Shown piece by piece: positions 6,902 through 14,342 of a DNA stretch of 40,113 nucleotides (its first letter is position 1; each line of letters starts with the position of its first letter). The notes beneath the pieces were generated by a model, which saw nothing but the letters and a program-made list of their open reading frames with translations, was not told the DNA's origin and did not search any database. Source of the stretch: Flavobacteriales bacterium (GTDB taxonomy: Bacteria > Bacteroidota > Bacteroidia > Flavobacteriales > BACL11); contig DUAL01000074.1 of the NCBI GenBank assembly GCA_012960835.1, positions 1 to 40,113 of the forward strand. The letters run 5' to 3'. A program made the translations under genes and the position numbers.

Positions 6902-8167
6902 ATGAAATTTGAAGATTTAAACTTACACCCAACGTTACTAAAAGCGGTAAAAGACCAAAATTATACTACTCCAACTGAAATTCAAGAACAAGCAATTCCT
7001 TTAATCCTAAAGGATAATGATGTGCTTGGCAGTGCGCAAACTGGAACAGGAAAAACTGCTGCATTTGCCTTACCTATTTTGCATCACTTGATAAACGAAA
7101 AAAGGAATAATAGTAAAACAAAAATAAGAGTTTTGGTAGTTACACCAACTCGTGAACTTGCGATACAGATTGGAGAAAATTTTACAGTTTATTCAAAATA
7201 CACTAACATAAAAAATACCGTAATTTTTGGTGGGGTAAAACAAGCTACTCAAACGAATGCACTTAGTAGAGGAGTAGATATTTTGGTGGCAACTCCTGGG
7301 AGGTTGTTGGACCTTATGGGGCAAGGATTTATATCATTAAAAGATGTTGGTTATTTTGTGTTGGATGAAGCGGATAGAATGTTGGATATGGGCTTTATAC
7401 ATGATATTAAAAAGCTATTGGAAAAATTACCAAACCAAAGGCAATCCTTGTTCTTTTCGGCTACTATGCCCAATAGTATTCTAACACTTTCTAATACTAT
7501 TTTGCGTAACCCAAAAAAGGTAGCAGTACACCAAGTTTCAACTACTGCCGATACTATTCAGCAGTGTATTTACTACACGAATAAAAGTGATAAAAAAGAT
7601 TTGTTATTCCATATTTTAAAGGATAAAAACATCAATCAAATTTTGGTGTTTTCAAGAACCAAACATGGTGCGGATAGGATTGTTCGTAATTTGAAAAAGA
7701 AGCATATTGAGGCAGCTGCAATTCATGGGGATAAAGCCCAGAACCAAAGACAAAGGGCTTTACAATCCTTTAAAAATTTAGAGATTAGAGTATTGGTGGC
7801 TACTGATATTGCGGCAAGAGGAATTGATATTGATAAACTAAGTTATGTGCTTAATTATGATATACCAAACGAGCCAGAAACTTATGTGCACAGGATTGGA
7901 AGATGTGGTAGAGCAGGGGAAGAAGGAGTTTCAATTTCAATTTGTGAGCCAGAAGAAAATGAATACGTTAGAGATATTGAAAAGTTAATCAAGCAGAAAA
8001 TTACAGACGTTAAAGGGCATCCTTTCCCACAAACAGATAAGCCTATGAATGCTAAGGAAAAAAAGGAAGCTGAAAAGGAAAAAAACAGAAAGAAACAAGA
8101 GTTTTTTGCCAACAGAAATAAAAAGAGAAATGCTGGAAAATCAAATCCCAGATATAAGAGGAGGTAA
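6902..8167 (+). CDS. DEAD-box ATP-dependent RNA helicase (RhlE-like)
   Basis: Unwinds RNA duplexes in ribosome assembly or mRNA decay. The 421-residue protein has every helicase motif: Q motif near 3-30, AQTGTGKT (45-52), PTRELA, TPGRLLD, DEAD (155-158), SAT (186-188), then ATDIAARGID and HRIGRCGRAG in the second RecA domain. A Lys/Arg-rich tail of about 50 residues ends in RYKRR, a likely nonspecific RNA-binding tail as in RhlE proteins. The final Arg-Arg codons also form an AGGAGG ribosome binding site for the next gene. Cold induction is common in this family but nothing here shows it. Confidence 0.95.
   Translation: MKFEDLNLHPTLLKAVKDQNYTTPTEIQEQAIPLILKDNDVLGSAQTGTGKTAAFALPILHHLINEKRNNSKTKIRVLVVTPTRELAIQIGENFTVYSKYTNIKNTVIFGGVKQATQTNALSRGVDILVATPGRLLDLMGQGFISLKDVGYFVLDEADRMLDMGFIHDIKKLLEKLPNQRQSLFFSATMPNSILTLSNTILRNPKKVAVHQVSTTADTIQQCIYYTNKSDKKDLLFHILKDKNINQILVFSRTKHGADRIVRNLKKKHIEAAAIHGDKAQNQRQRALQSFKNLEIRVLVATDIAARGIDIDKLSYVLNYDIPNEPETYVHRIGRCGRAGEEGVSISICEPEENEYVRDIEKLIKQKITDVKGHPFPQTDKPMNAKEKKEAEKEKNRKKQEFFANRNKKRNAGKSNPRYKRR
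8159..8164 (+). promoter_or_regulatory. Perfect Shine-Dalgarno AGGAGG inside the helicase 3' end
   Basis: AGGAGG lies 9 bases before the ATG at 8174 and encodes the last two Arg of the helicase. Such sites are rare in this phylum and nearly absent elsewhere in this window. Confidence 0.65.
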
Positions 8168-8173
8168 TTTATA

Positions 8174-8413
8174 ATGAATGATAAAAGTAACAAGGAAAAT
8201 TTTCAAGTCAATAATCCATTACACGGAATAAGGTTAATTGATATCCTTGAATATTTAGTGGATGAATACGGTTGGGAAGATTTGGGATACGAAATCAATA
8301 TCAATTGTTTTACGAATAATCCTTCTATAAAATCGAGCCTGAAGTTTTTAAGAAAAACTAGGTGGGCAAGAGATAAGGTAGAGCGCCTTTACCTGAAAAC
8401 GATTAAGGAGTAA
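8174..8413 (+). CDS. VF530-family DNA-binding protein (DUF2132)
   Basis: This 79-residue protein matches the small VF530 family throughout its core: NPLHGIRLIDILEYLVDEYG-W, INCFTNNPSIKSSLKFLRKT-WAR and VE-LYL. Proteins of this family fold as a compact helical domain and a member has been described as DNA-binding; the cellular role is not established. It starts 6 bases after the helicase stop and has an AGGAGG site inside the helicase gene, so it depends on the helicase transcript. The first 15 residues (MNDKSNKENFQV) look flexible. A nucleic-acid role alongside the helicase is inferred from context only. Confidence 0.85.
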   Translation: MNDKSNKENFQVNNPLHGIRLIDILEYLVDEYGWEDLGYEININCFTNNPSIKSSLKFLRKTRWARDKVERLYLKTIKE

Positions 8414-8433
8414 AATCTAGAATTGACTAAATC

Positions 8434-9213
8434 TTAATGAGTATGGGGATGACCATCACCATGGGAATGTTCATGCTTACTATTGTCTGATTTAATGAGT
8501 GGTTCATTTTTTAATTCCTGTGGGGCTAATTGATGTTGATGATGACCATGGTCAATAAAATAGCCATTAACTTGATAAGCTAATAAAACAATACCTGCTA
8601 CAACTAATATCCCATTTGATATTTTGGATATTATATCAAAGGACTTTCCTCTAAGCAATGAAAGTAGTGGGAAAACGATTATTAATACGGCTATTTGCCC
8701 AAATTCCACCCCTACATTAAAAGACAATATTTGAGATAAAGACAAATTAATACCTGAAGCAACTGCTACTTCTTGTAGTTTTGTTGATAAGCCAAAGCCA
8801 TGAATTAATCCAAATATAAAAACCATTAAAATTAAATTGGGAGGATTAACAGAAAAGTACTTTTTAAAACCATCCAGATTTTCAAATCCTTTATAGACAA
8901 CACTGAATGCAATTACAGCATCAATTAAATACGTATTTGCTGTAATGCCATAAAAAGTGGCAAAAACAAGCGTGATACAATGCGCAATTGTAAAGGCGGT
9001 TATAAATTTAAAAATATCAGAATAGTTGCTAAGAAAAAACACAACTCCAATTAAAAATAAAATATGATCATATCCTGTAAGCATATGCTCTGCACCAAAA
9101 TAAATAAAATCCATTAATGAGGCATCAGCCATAGCATCAATTATTGATTTTGAAACGCCATGAGCCCATCCAATCAAAGGCATAAATAGTAATAGGACTA
9201 ATAGTTTTTTCAT
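8434..9213 (-). CDS. HupE/UreJ-like membrane protein with His-rich tail
   Basis: This 259-residue protein has a signal peptide or first helix (MKKLLVLLLFMPLIGWAHG) and about six further membrane segments. GAEHMLTGYDHILFLIGV, FTIAHCITL and LIHGFGLSTKL carry the conserved His and Asp that mark the HupE/UreJ family, which includes nickel or cobalt permeases. The C-terminus is a His-rich metal-binding tail (HGHHQHQ and HEHSHGDGHPHTH). Members in this phylum are often not near urease or hydrogenase genes and none is present here, so a general transition-metal role is the safest call. Its -7 box ends 5 bases before the ATG. Confidence 0.85.
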   Translation of the reverse strand: MKKLLVLLLFMPLIGWAHGVSKSIIDAMADASLMDFIYFGAEHMLTGYDHILFLIGVVFFLSNYSDIFKFITAFTIAHCITLVFATFYGITANTYLIDAVIAFSVVYKGFENLDGFKKYFSVNPPNLILMVFIFGLIHGFGLSTKLQEVAVASGINLSLSQILSFNVGVEFGQIAVLIIVFPLLSLLRGKSFDIISKISNGILVVAGIVLLAYQVNGYFIDHGHHQHQLAPQELKNEPLIKSDNSKHEHSHGDGHPHTH

Positions 9214-9218
9214 GTAAA

Positions 9219-9226
9219 CAAAGGTA
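9219..9226 (-). promoter_or_regulatory. -7 box TACCTTTG directly before the HupE-like start
   Basis: TAnnTTTG on the minus strand with only 5 bases (TTTAC) before the ATG at 9213, implying an mRNA with no or almost no leader. Confidence 0.6.
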
Positions 9227-9240
9227 TAAAAAAAGGAACC

Positions 9241-10269
9241 TTATTCGGTATAAATTACTTCCAACAAAGTTTGCCCCACCGCATTTAAGGTGTTTTTATC
9301 TATGTTATCCATATCATCTTTATGGGTATGCCAATGCTTGTTAAAATTATTTTCAGTGGCTGGGTCGTACTCAATAATATCAATGGTTGGGATACCTGTA
9401 ATAGCATTTACATAATAATGGTCGTCCACAATTTGTTTGCTGTTCTGGTACACAAAATGATTCCCAAATCCTAATTTGCTGGCAGTTCTCCATACCTTTT
9501 GCAAGATATTTGATCCATAATAGAATGAGATTTGTTCTTGCCTAAAAGTGGCATCTTTTGCTCCAACCATATCCAACAAAATTCCATAACGAGCAAAGTA
9601 GTTTGGCTTATGCGGATTGTTGCTCCAATATTGCGAACCTAAGCACCAAGAATCTTGCATAATAGGAAATTTGGAATTTTCAGGTTGCCCATAATCTTCT
9701 GCATCAAATAATATTATATCCAATCCAATTTTAGGTTTTTTAATACTGAACTGGCGAGCCATTTCTAACAAAACACCAACCCCACTTCCTCCATCATTTG
9801 CTCCAAGTATTGGGCTATTTTGATTTTCAGTATCATGGTCGGCAATATGTCTGCTATCCCAATGGGCAAATAGGGCAATTCTATTATTTTTCTCAGGAGA
9901 AAAAGAGGTGATAATATTTTTTAGGGTATGATTTTCCCCGTCATAAGTTGTGATTAGCGCTTCTTGTACAATTACATTTGGAGTGTAAGTTTTCAGTTTT
10001 TTTTCTAACCAAATGGCACAATTTTTCCAGCCTTTACTAGAAATTACTCTTGGCCCAAAACTGACTTGTTTTGCTACAAAAGTATAAGCCGAATCCGCAT
10101 TAAAAGTAGGGACTTCAATTTTTGCTTTTGGTTTTTTAGTAGTCTTTTTTTGTTGAGGTTCTGTGGAGCAGGAGGAAATAAATAAAATTATGAGTAAACC
10201 GAACACACCCCTAGCCCCTCTTTTTAGAGGGGAAGTTTTGTTAAAAATCTCATATCTCAAATCTATCAT
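9241..10269 (-). CDS. M28 metallopeptidase, glutaminyl-cyclase-like lipoprotein
   Basis: Zinc aminopeptidase fold used in this subgroup by glutaminyl cyclases, which convert N-terminal Gln to pyroglutamate on exported proteins. Marks are FGPRV near the start of the domain, AHWDSRHIADHD, GANDGGSGVGVLLEMAR (metal Asp), LFDAEDYG (metal and catalytic acids) and KHWHTHKDDMDNID (metal His). The lipobox FISSC indicates membrane anchoring on the periplasmic side. The start is uncertain: an ATG at 10269, 7 bases after the cysS stop, gives 342 residues but its first 20 codons run through a repeat (10206-10282); a GTG at 10206 would give a short leader, MFGLLIILFISSC. An ATG at 10314 would overlap cysS. 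Cotranscription with cysS is likely. Confidence 0.85.
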   Translation of the reverse strand: MIDLRYEIFNKTSPLKRGARGVFGLLIILFISSCSTEPQQKKTTKKPKAKIEVPTFNADSAYTFVAKQVSFGPRVISSKGWKNCAIWLEKKLKTYTPNVIVQEALITTYDGENHTLKNIITSFSPEKNNRIALFAHWDSRHIADHDTENQNSPILGANDGGSGVGVLLEMARQFSIKKPKIGLDIILFDAEDYGQPENSKFPIMQDSWCLGSQYWSNNPHKPNYFARYGILLDMVGAKDATFRQEQISFYYGSNILQKVWRTASKLGFGNHFVYQNSKQIVDDHYYVNAITGIPTIDIIEYDPATENNFNKHWHTHKDDMDNIDKNTLNAVGQTLLEVIYTE

Positions 10270-10282
10270 CTCAAATCTAATT
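10206..10282. repeat. Composite dispersed-type repeat between cysS and the M28 gene
   Basis: Two parts are visible. At 10206-10242 there is a G/C-rich block with a hairpin CCCCTCT/AGAGGGG (10215-10221 with 10226-10232) of the kind that, read on the minus strand, encodes PLKRGARGV, a peptide I know as a common product of dispersed repeats in bacterial genomes. At 10254-10279 the 12-mer ATCTCAAATCTA occurs twice exactly with a 14-base period, and a partial copy starts at 10248. The second copy covers the cysS stop codon. The base composition differs from the flanking genes. Confidence 0.7.
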
Positions 10283-11746
10283 CTTAACCTCCCAACTACT
10301 TTCTTCTCTACCATCTTTTACTTGGATATTGAGTTTGCTTAATTCCTCACGAATCAAATCAGCAGAATCAAAATCTTTATTTGCTTTGGCATTTTCTCTG
10401 AGTTTCAAAACCAATTCCATCACTCCATTTGTCAAATCATTTTCGCTACTTTCTTTTGCTGAGATGAAGCCTAAAATATCAGTAACAAAAGTAGTAAAGA
10501 GGTATTTCATTTTTTCTAAATCAGTAGCATTCAAGCTTTCTTTTCCATCTTTTACTGAGTTGATGATACGTACACCATCAAATAAATGGGCAATGAGAAT
10601 AGGAGTGTTAAAATCATCATCCATTGCCGCATAGCACTTTTGTTCCAATTCATTTACATCAAAAGTGGAATTTTCAGAAGATGATAATTCCTCTAAAGTT
10701 TCCATGGCATTCATCAGTTTTGTAAATCCTTTTTCGGCTGCTTGCAGAGCTTCATTGCTAAAGTCCACTGTACTTCTGTAATGTGCTTGCAAAATGAAAA
10801 AACGAATGCACATTGGGGTGTAGGATCTTTCCAATTTCGTATGACTTCCTGTAAAGAATTCTTCCAAATTGATAAAATTTCCTAAGGATTTTCCCATCTT
10901 TTTTCCATCAACCGTAATCATATTATTATGCATCCAATAGTTTACCGGATTACAATTGTTGCAAGCGTTTGATTGTGCAATTTCCGCTTCATGATGTGGA
11001 AAAACTAAATCCATTCCTCCACCATGAATATCAAAATTCTTGCCTAAATATTTTTCACTCATTGCCGAACATTCCATGTGCCAACCTGGGAATCCTTCTC
11101 CCCAAGGGGAAGTCCACCTCATGATGTGTTCAGGATTTGCTTTTTTCCAAATGGCAAAATCCACTGCACTCTTCTTTTCAGATTGACCGTCCAAATTACG
11201 CGTTCCCTCCAAAGTATCTTCCAAATTTCTTCCAGATAAAGTTCCATAAGGATACTTTTCATTATACTTATTTACATCTAAATAAACAGAACCATTTACT
11301 TCATAGGCAAATCCGTTTTCCAAGATTCTTTTTACCATTTCAATTTGTTCAATAATATGGCCTGTGGCTCTCGGCTCGATTGATGGAGGTAAGCAATTTA
11401 ACTTTTCCATTGCTTTGTGATAACTGAGGGTATAAAACTGCACAATCTCCATAGGTTCCAATTGCTCCAAGCAGGCTTGTTTTGCAATTTTATCTTCCCC
11501 CTGATCAGCATCATTTTCAAGGTGCCCTGCATCAGTGATGTTTCTTACATACCTAACTTTATAATCGGCATGTTTTAGGTACCGGAAAACTACATCAAAA
11601 GTAATTGCTGGGCGAGCGTGACCTAGATGTGGATCGCCATAAACAGTAGGTCCGCAAACATACATTCCTACATGATTTTCTACAATAGGTTTAAAGATTT
11701 CCTTCTTTCGACTAAGGGTATTGTATATTTGTATATCTCCTTTCAT
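10277..11746 (-). CDS. cysS: Cysteinyl-tRNA synthetase
   Basis: Class I synthetase of 489 residues, normal length. MYVCGPTVYGDPHLGHARP contains the zinc Cys and the HIGH-like PHLGHA at residues 39-44. GWHMECSAMS and HHEAEIAQS supply the other zinc ligands. The second signature is KMGKS (DGKKMGKSLGN), a common variant of KMSKS in this enzyme. The DALR-like anticodon-binding helices and a C-terminal domain follow. Its ATG overlaps the TAA stop of the threonine dehydrogenase gene by one base, so the two are coupled. A repeat element reaches its stop codon, so the last residues (WEVKN) may have been altered. Confidence 0.97.
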   Translation of the reverse strand: MKGDIQIYNTLSRKKEIFKPIVENHVGMYVCGPTVYGDPHLGHARPAITFDVVFRYLKHADYKVRYVRNITDAGHLENDADQGEDKIAKQACLEQLEPMEIVQFYTLSYHKAMEKLNCLPPSIEPRATGHIIEQIEMVKRILENGFAYEVNGSVYLDVNKYNEKYPYGTLSGRNLEDTLEGTRNLDGQSEKKSAVDFAIWKKANPEHIMRWTSPWGEGFPGWHMECSAMSEKYLGKNFDIHGGGMDLVFPHHEAEIAQSNACNNCNPVNYWMHNNMITVDGKKMGKSLGNFINLEEFFTGSHTKLERSYTPMCIRFFILQAHYRSTVDFSNEALQAAEKGFTKLMNAMETLEELSSSENSTFDVNELEQKCYAAMDDDFNTPILIAHLFDGVRIINSVKDGKESLNATDLEKMKYLFTTFVTDILGFISAKESSENDLTNGVMELVLKLRENAKANKDFDSADLIREELSKLNIQVKDGREESSWEVKN

Positions 11747-12741
11747 TAAGCAGTAATTTTATATTGTTTTTTCAGATTTATTATCATATCAGTTGTCATT
11801 TTTTCTAAATTATATTTCAATTCCCAACCCCAATCTTTTTGCGCAAAACTATCATTAATGCTTTGTGGCCAAGAATTTGCAATTTCCTGCCGGAAATCTG
11901 GCTTATACGACATTTCAAAATTAGGAATATGTTTTGAAACCTCAGCAGCAATCTGTTTTGGCGTAAAATTTATCCCAGCTAAATTGTAGGATGAACGGAT
12001 TTTTACTTGCTCGACAGGCGCTTCCATTAACTCAATTGTAGCTCGGATGGCATCTGGCATATACATCATAGGCAAGGAAGTATTTTCACTCAAAAAACTC
12101 TGGTATTTTCCAGTTTTAATTGCCTGATGAAAAATATTAACCGCATAATCTGTTGTCCCACCACCAGGAGCTGATTTCCAGCCAATAAGCCCCGGATAGC
12201 GGAGACTCCTAACATCTACATTAAATTTATTGAAGTAATATTCACACCATCTCTCTCCTGCCAACTTACTAATACCATAAACCGTATTTGGTTCCATTAT
12301 AGTGTATTGAGGAGTCATTTTTTTTGGAGTAGTATGGCCAAAAACAGCTATTGAAGATGGCCAAAATAGTTTTTTGATATGCTTTTCTTTAGACAATAAC
12401 AAAATATTAGAAAGAGATAAAGTATTTAGTCGCCAAGCTAGCTCTACGTTTTTTTCACTTTTAGCAGAAAGCATTGCTGCCAATAAATAAACTTGATTGA
12501 TTTTATATGATTTTATAATGTGATATATTTTATTTTTATCCAATGCATCTAATTCTATATAAGGGCCTCTCTTGTTCATCTTTTTAGAGTAAATAACTGT
12601 AGAATGAGCTCTCAATTTACTATTAACAGGATAAATATCTGATGCAATTACATTTGTTTCGCCATATATTTTTCGTAATGAAGTTACTAATTCTGATCCT
12701 ACTTGCCCGGAGGCCCCTATGATTAATATACGATCACTCAT
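11746..12741 (-). CDS. L-threonine 3-dehydrogenase, SDR (epimerase-like) type
   Basis: NAD-dependent extended SDR of 331 residues that oxidises L-threonine to 2-amino-3-ketobutyrate. The Rossmann loop is GASGQVG near residues 9-15, the catalytic pair is in TVYGISKLAGERW, and RYPGLIGWKSAPGGGTTDYAV plus SLPMMYMPDAIRATIELM are features I associate specifically with the threonine dehydrogenase subgroup found in flavobacteria and animals, rather than sugar epimerases. A bond to glycine production would require a ketobutyrate CoA ligase, which is not in the window. It has its own -7 box and leads an operon with cysS. Confidence 0.88.
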   Translation of the reverse strand: MSDRILIIGASGQVGSELVTSLRKIYGETNVIASDIYPVNSKLRAHSTVIYSKKMNKRGPYIELDALDKNKIYHIIKSYKINQVYLLAAMLSAKSEKNVELAWRLNTLSLSNILLLSKEKHIKKLFWPSSIAVFGHTTPKKMTPQYTIMEPNTVYGISKLAGERWCEYYFNKFNVDVRSLRYPGLIGWKSAPGGGTTDYAVNIFHQAIKTGKYQSFLSENTSLPMMYMPDAIRATIELMEAPVEQVKIRSSYNLAGINFTPKQIAAEVSKHIPNFEMSYKPDFRQEIANSWPQSINDSFAQKDWGWELKYNLEKMTTDMIINLKKQYKITA

Positions 12742-12759
12742 TTATAAAATTATTTTGCA

Positions 12760-12767
12760 CAAATATA
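12760..12767 (-). promoter_or_regulatory. -7 box TATATTTG for the threonine dehydrogenase-cysS operon
   Basis: TAnnTTTG match on the minus strand, 18 bases before the ATG at 12741. A TTG 21 bases further upstream (12791-12789) could serve as a partial -33 element. Confidence 0.55.
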
Positions 12768-12824
12768 ATATAAACACTATACTCTCAGCAATAATTTTCT
12801 TATCAATAAAAATGATAGATTTTA

Positions 12825-12832
12825 TATCTTTG
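12825..12832 (+). promoter_or_regulatory. -7 box TATCTTTG for trhO-queD
   Basis: TAnnTTTG match 21 bases before an ATG at 12854 and 48 bases before the ATG at 12881. Confidence 0.6.
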
Positions 12833-12880
12833 CAAATAATTTAAAAGTAATAGATGGATCCAAATGGAGGTAAAAAAAGA

Positions 12881-13915
12881 ATGTTTAATAAGCTGAGTAA
12901 GCAGCAAGCAATAGCAAAGCTTGAAGGCGAATCTTTTAAAAGAAAAACCCTTTCTTTTTACAGATATGTGATTTTGAAATCTCCATTTCAATTAAGAGAT
13001 CAATTATATGTCCATTGGACAGAATTAGGCGTTTTGGGAAGAATTTATTTGGCCCATGAAGGGGTAAATGCACAGCTGAGTGTACCGGAACACAATTGGG
13101 AAGCATTTGTAAAAAATGTGCATGCTAATGAATATTTTGCAGCAATGCCATTTAAAATAGCGGTGGAGGATGATGGGCAATCTTTTTTTAAACTTACCAT
13201 AAAGGTCCGTAATCAAATAGTGGCGGATGGCTTAAAAATAAATGAATATGATGTAACCAATGTTGGGAAGCATTTGGATGCTAAGCAATGGAACAAAGCC
13301 ATGAGATGTGGTGCAACGGTGGTGGATATGCGCAATTATTATGAGAGTGAAATTGGAAAATTTGAAGGTGCAATATGCCCAGAAGCAGAAACTTTCAAAG
13401 AAGAATTACCAGCAGTAAAAAAGCTGCTAAAAGGAAAAGAACAGGAGCAAATTCTATTGTATTGTACAGGAGGAATAAGGTGTGAAAAAACTTCTGCCTA
13501 CTTAAAACATCATGGCTTTAATGATGTTAGCCAGCTGCATGGTGGTATTATTGATTATGCCAGACAATTAGAAAAAAACGAGAAATTAGAAAATAAATTT
13601 GAAGGCAAGAATTTTGTTTTTGATGAGCGATTGGGCGAGCGAATTTCTGACAAAATAATCAGCAATTGTCACCAATGTGGCAAGCCATCCGATACGCATA
13701 TTAATTGCCGCAATGTAAACTGCAATTTACTATTTATACAATGCGAAAATTGTAAAAAAGAAAATAAGGGATGTTGCTCGCCAGAGTGTATTAAAGTCGC
13801 AAATTTGCCAATAGAAAAACAAGAAGAAATCAGGAAAGGACAACAAAATAAAAAGCGTTTTCATAGCCACAGCAAAGTAGATTTAAGTAAAGCATTTAAT
13901 AAAAAAAATGATTAG
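12881..13915 (+). CDS. trhO: tRNA uridine(34) hydroxylase, rhodanese domain
   Basis: Makes 5-hydroxyuridine at the wobble position of tRNAs. Layout: N-terminal acylphosphatase-like domain (LGRIYLAHEGVNAQLSVP), rhodanese domain with the active loop YCTGGIRCEKT (first Cys at about residue 195), then a Cys-rich zinc-binding tail (CHQCGKP, NCRNVNC, CENCKKENKGCC). Two starts are possible. The ATG at 12881 gives 344 residues, matches the usual N-terminus and has a GGAGG 10 bases before it (12866-12870); the ATG at 12854 would add nine residues encoded by that same ribosome-binding region. I prefer 12881. The end overlaps queD by 8 bases. Confidence 0.92.
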   Translation: MFNKLSKQQAIAKLEGESFKRKTLSFYRYVILKSPFQLRDQLYVHWTELGVLGRIYLAHEGVNAQLSVPEHNWEAFVKNVHANEYFAAMPFKIAVEDDGQSFFKLTIKVRNQIVADGLKINEYDVTNVGKHLDAKQWNKAMRCGATVVDMRNYYESEIGKFEGAICPEAETFKEELPAVKKLLKGKEQEQILLYCTGGIRCEKTSAYLKHHGFNDVSQLHGGIIDYARQLEKNEKLENKFEGKNFVFDERLGERISDKIISNCHQCGKPSDTHINCRNVNCNLLFIQCENCKKENKGCCSPECIKVANLPIEKQEEIRKGQQNKKRFHSHSKVDLSKAFNKKND

Positions 13916-14342
13916 AATAACAAAAGCATTCAAACTGGAAATGGCACATGCCCTACATGGCTATGATGGGCTATGCAAAAATATTCACGGACATTCCTAT
14001 AAATTGTGGGTAACTATAAGAGGAGAAATAAGAAATGAAAAAGGACATCAAAAGGATGGGATGGTGATGGATTTTGATGTTATCAAGCAAATTGTAAAAC
14101 CAGAAATTATAGATAAATACGACCACTCTTTGGTTTTAAATGCTAATTCGCCACATGCTGCAATTGATTTGTCCGCATTTGAAAAAGTATTTTACCTGCC
14201 CTACCAACCTACTTCCGAAAATTTGGTGTTGGATTTTGCCAGCATAATTAAAGGCAAACTTCCATCTCATATAGAATTATACAAAATAGTTTTGTCGGAA
14301 ACAGATACTTCCTTTGCAGAGTGGAATATGGAGGATATTTAA
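13908..14342 (+). CDS. queD: 6-carboxytetrahydropterin synthase (queuosine pathway)
   Basis: Converts dihydroneopterin triphosphate to 6-carboxytetrahydropterin, an early step to queuosine at tRNA position 34. The 144-residue protein has the zinc ligands H14, H27 and H29 (MAHALHG and HGHSYKL), the catalytic Cys at 23 (LCKNIHGH), the VMDFDVIK strand, KYDHSLVLN with a catalytic His, and PTSENL near the C-terminal part. It overlaps trhO by 8 bases, so both belong to one message. Its TAA stop shares TTAA with the stop of the convergent ClC gene. A PTPS-type enzyme is an alternative, but the CxxxHGH arrangement supports QueD. Confidence 0.92.
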   Translation: MIRITKAFKLEMAHALHGYDGLCKNIHGHSYKLWVTIRGEIRNEKGHQKDGMVMDFDVIKQIVKPEIIDKYDHSLVLNANSPHAAIDLSAFEKVFYLPYQPTSENLVLDFASIIKGKLPSHIELYKIVLSETDTSFAEWNMEDI

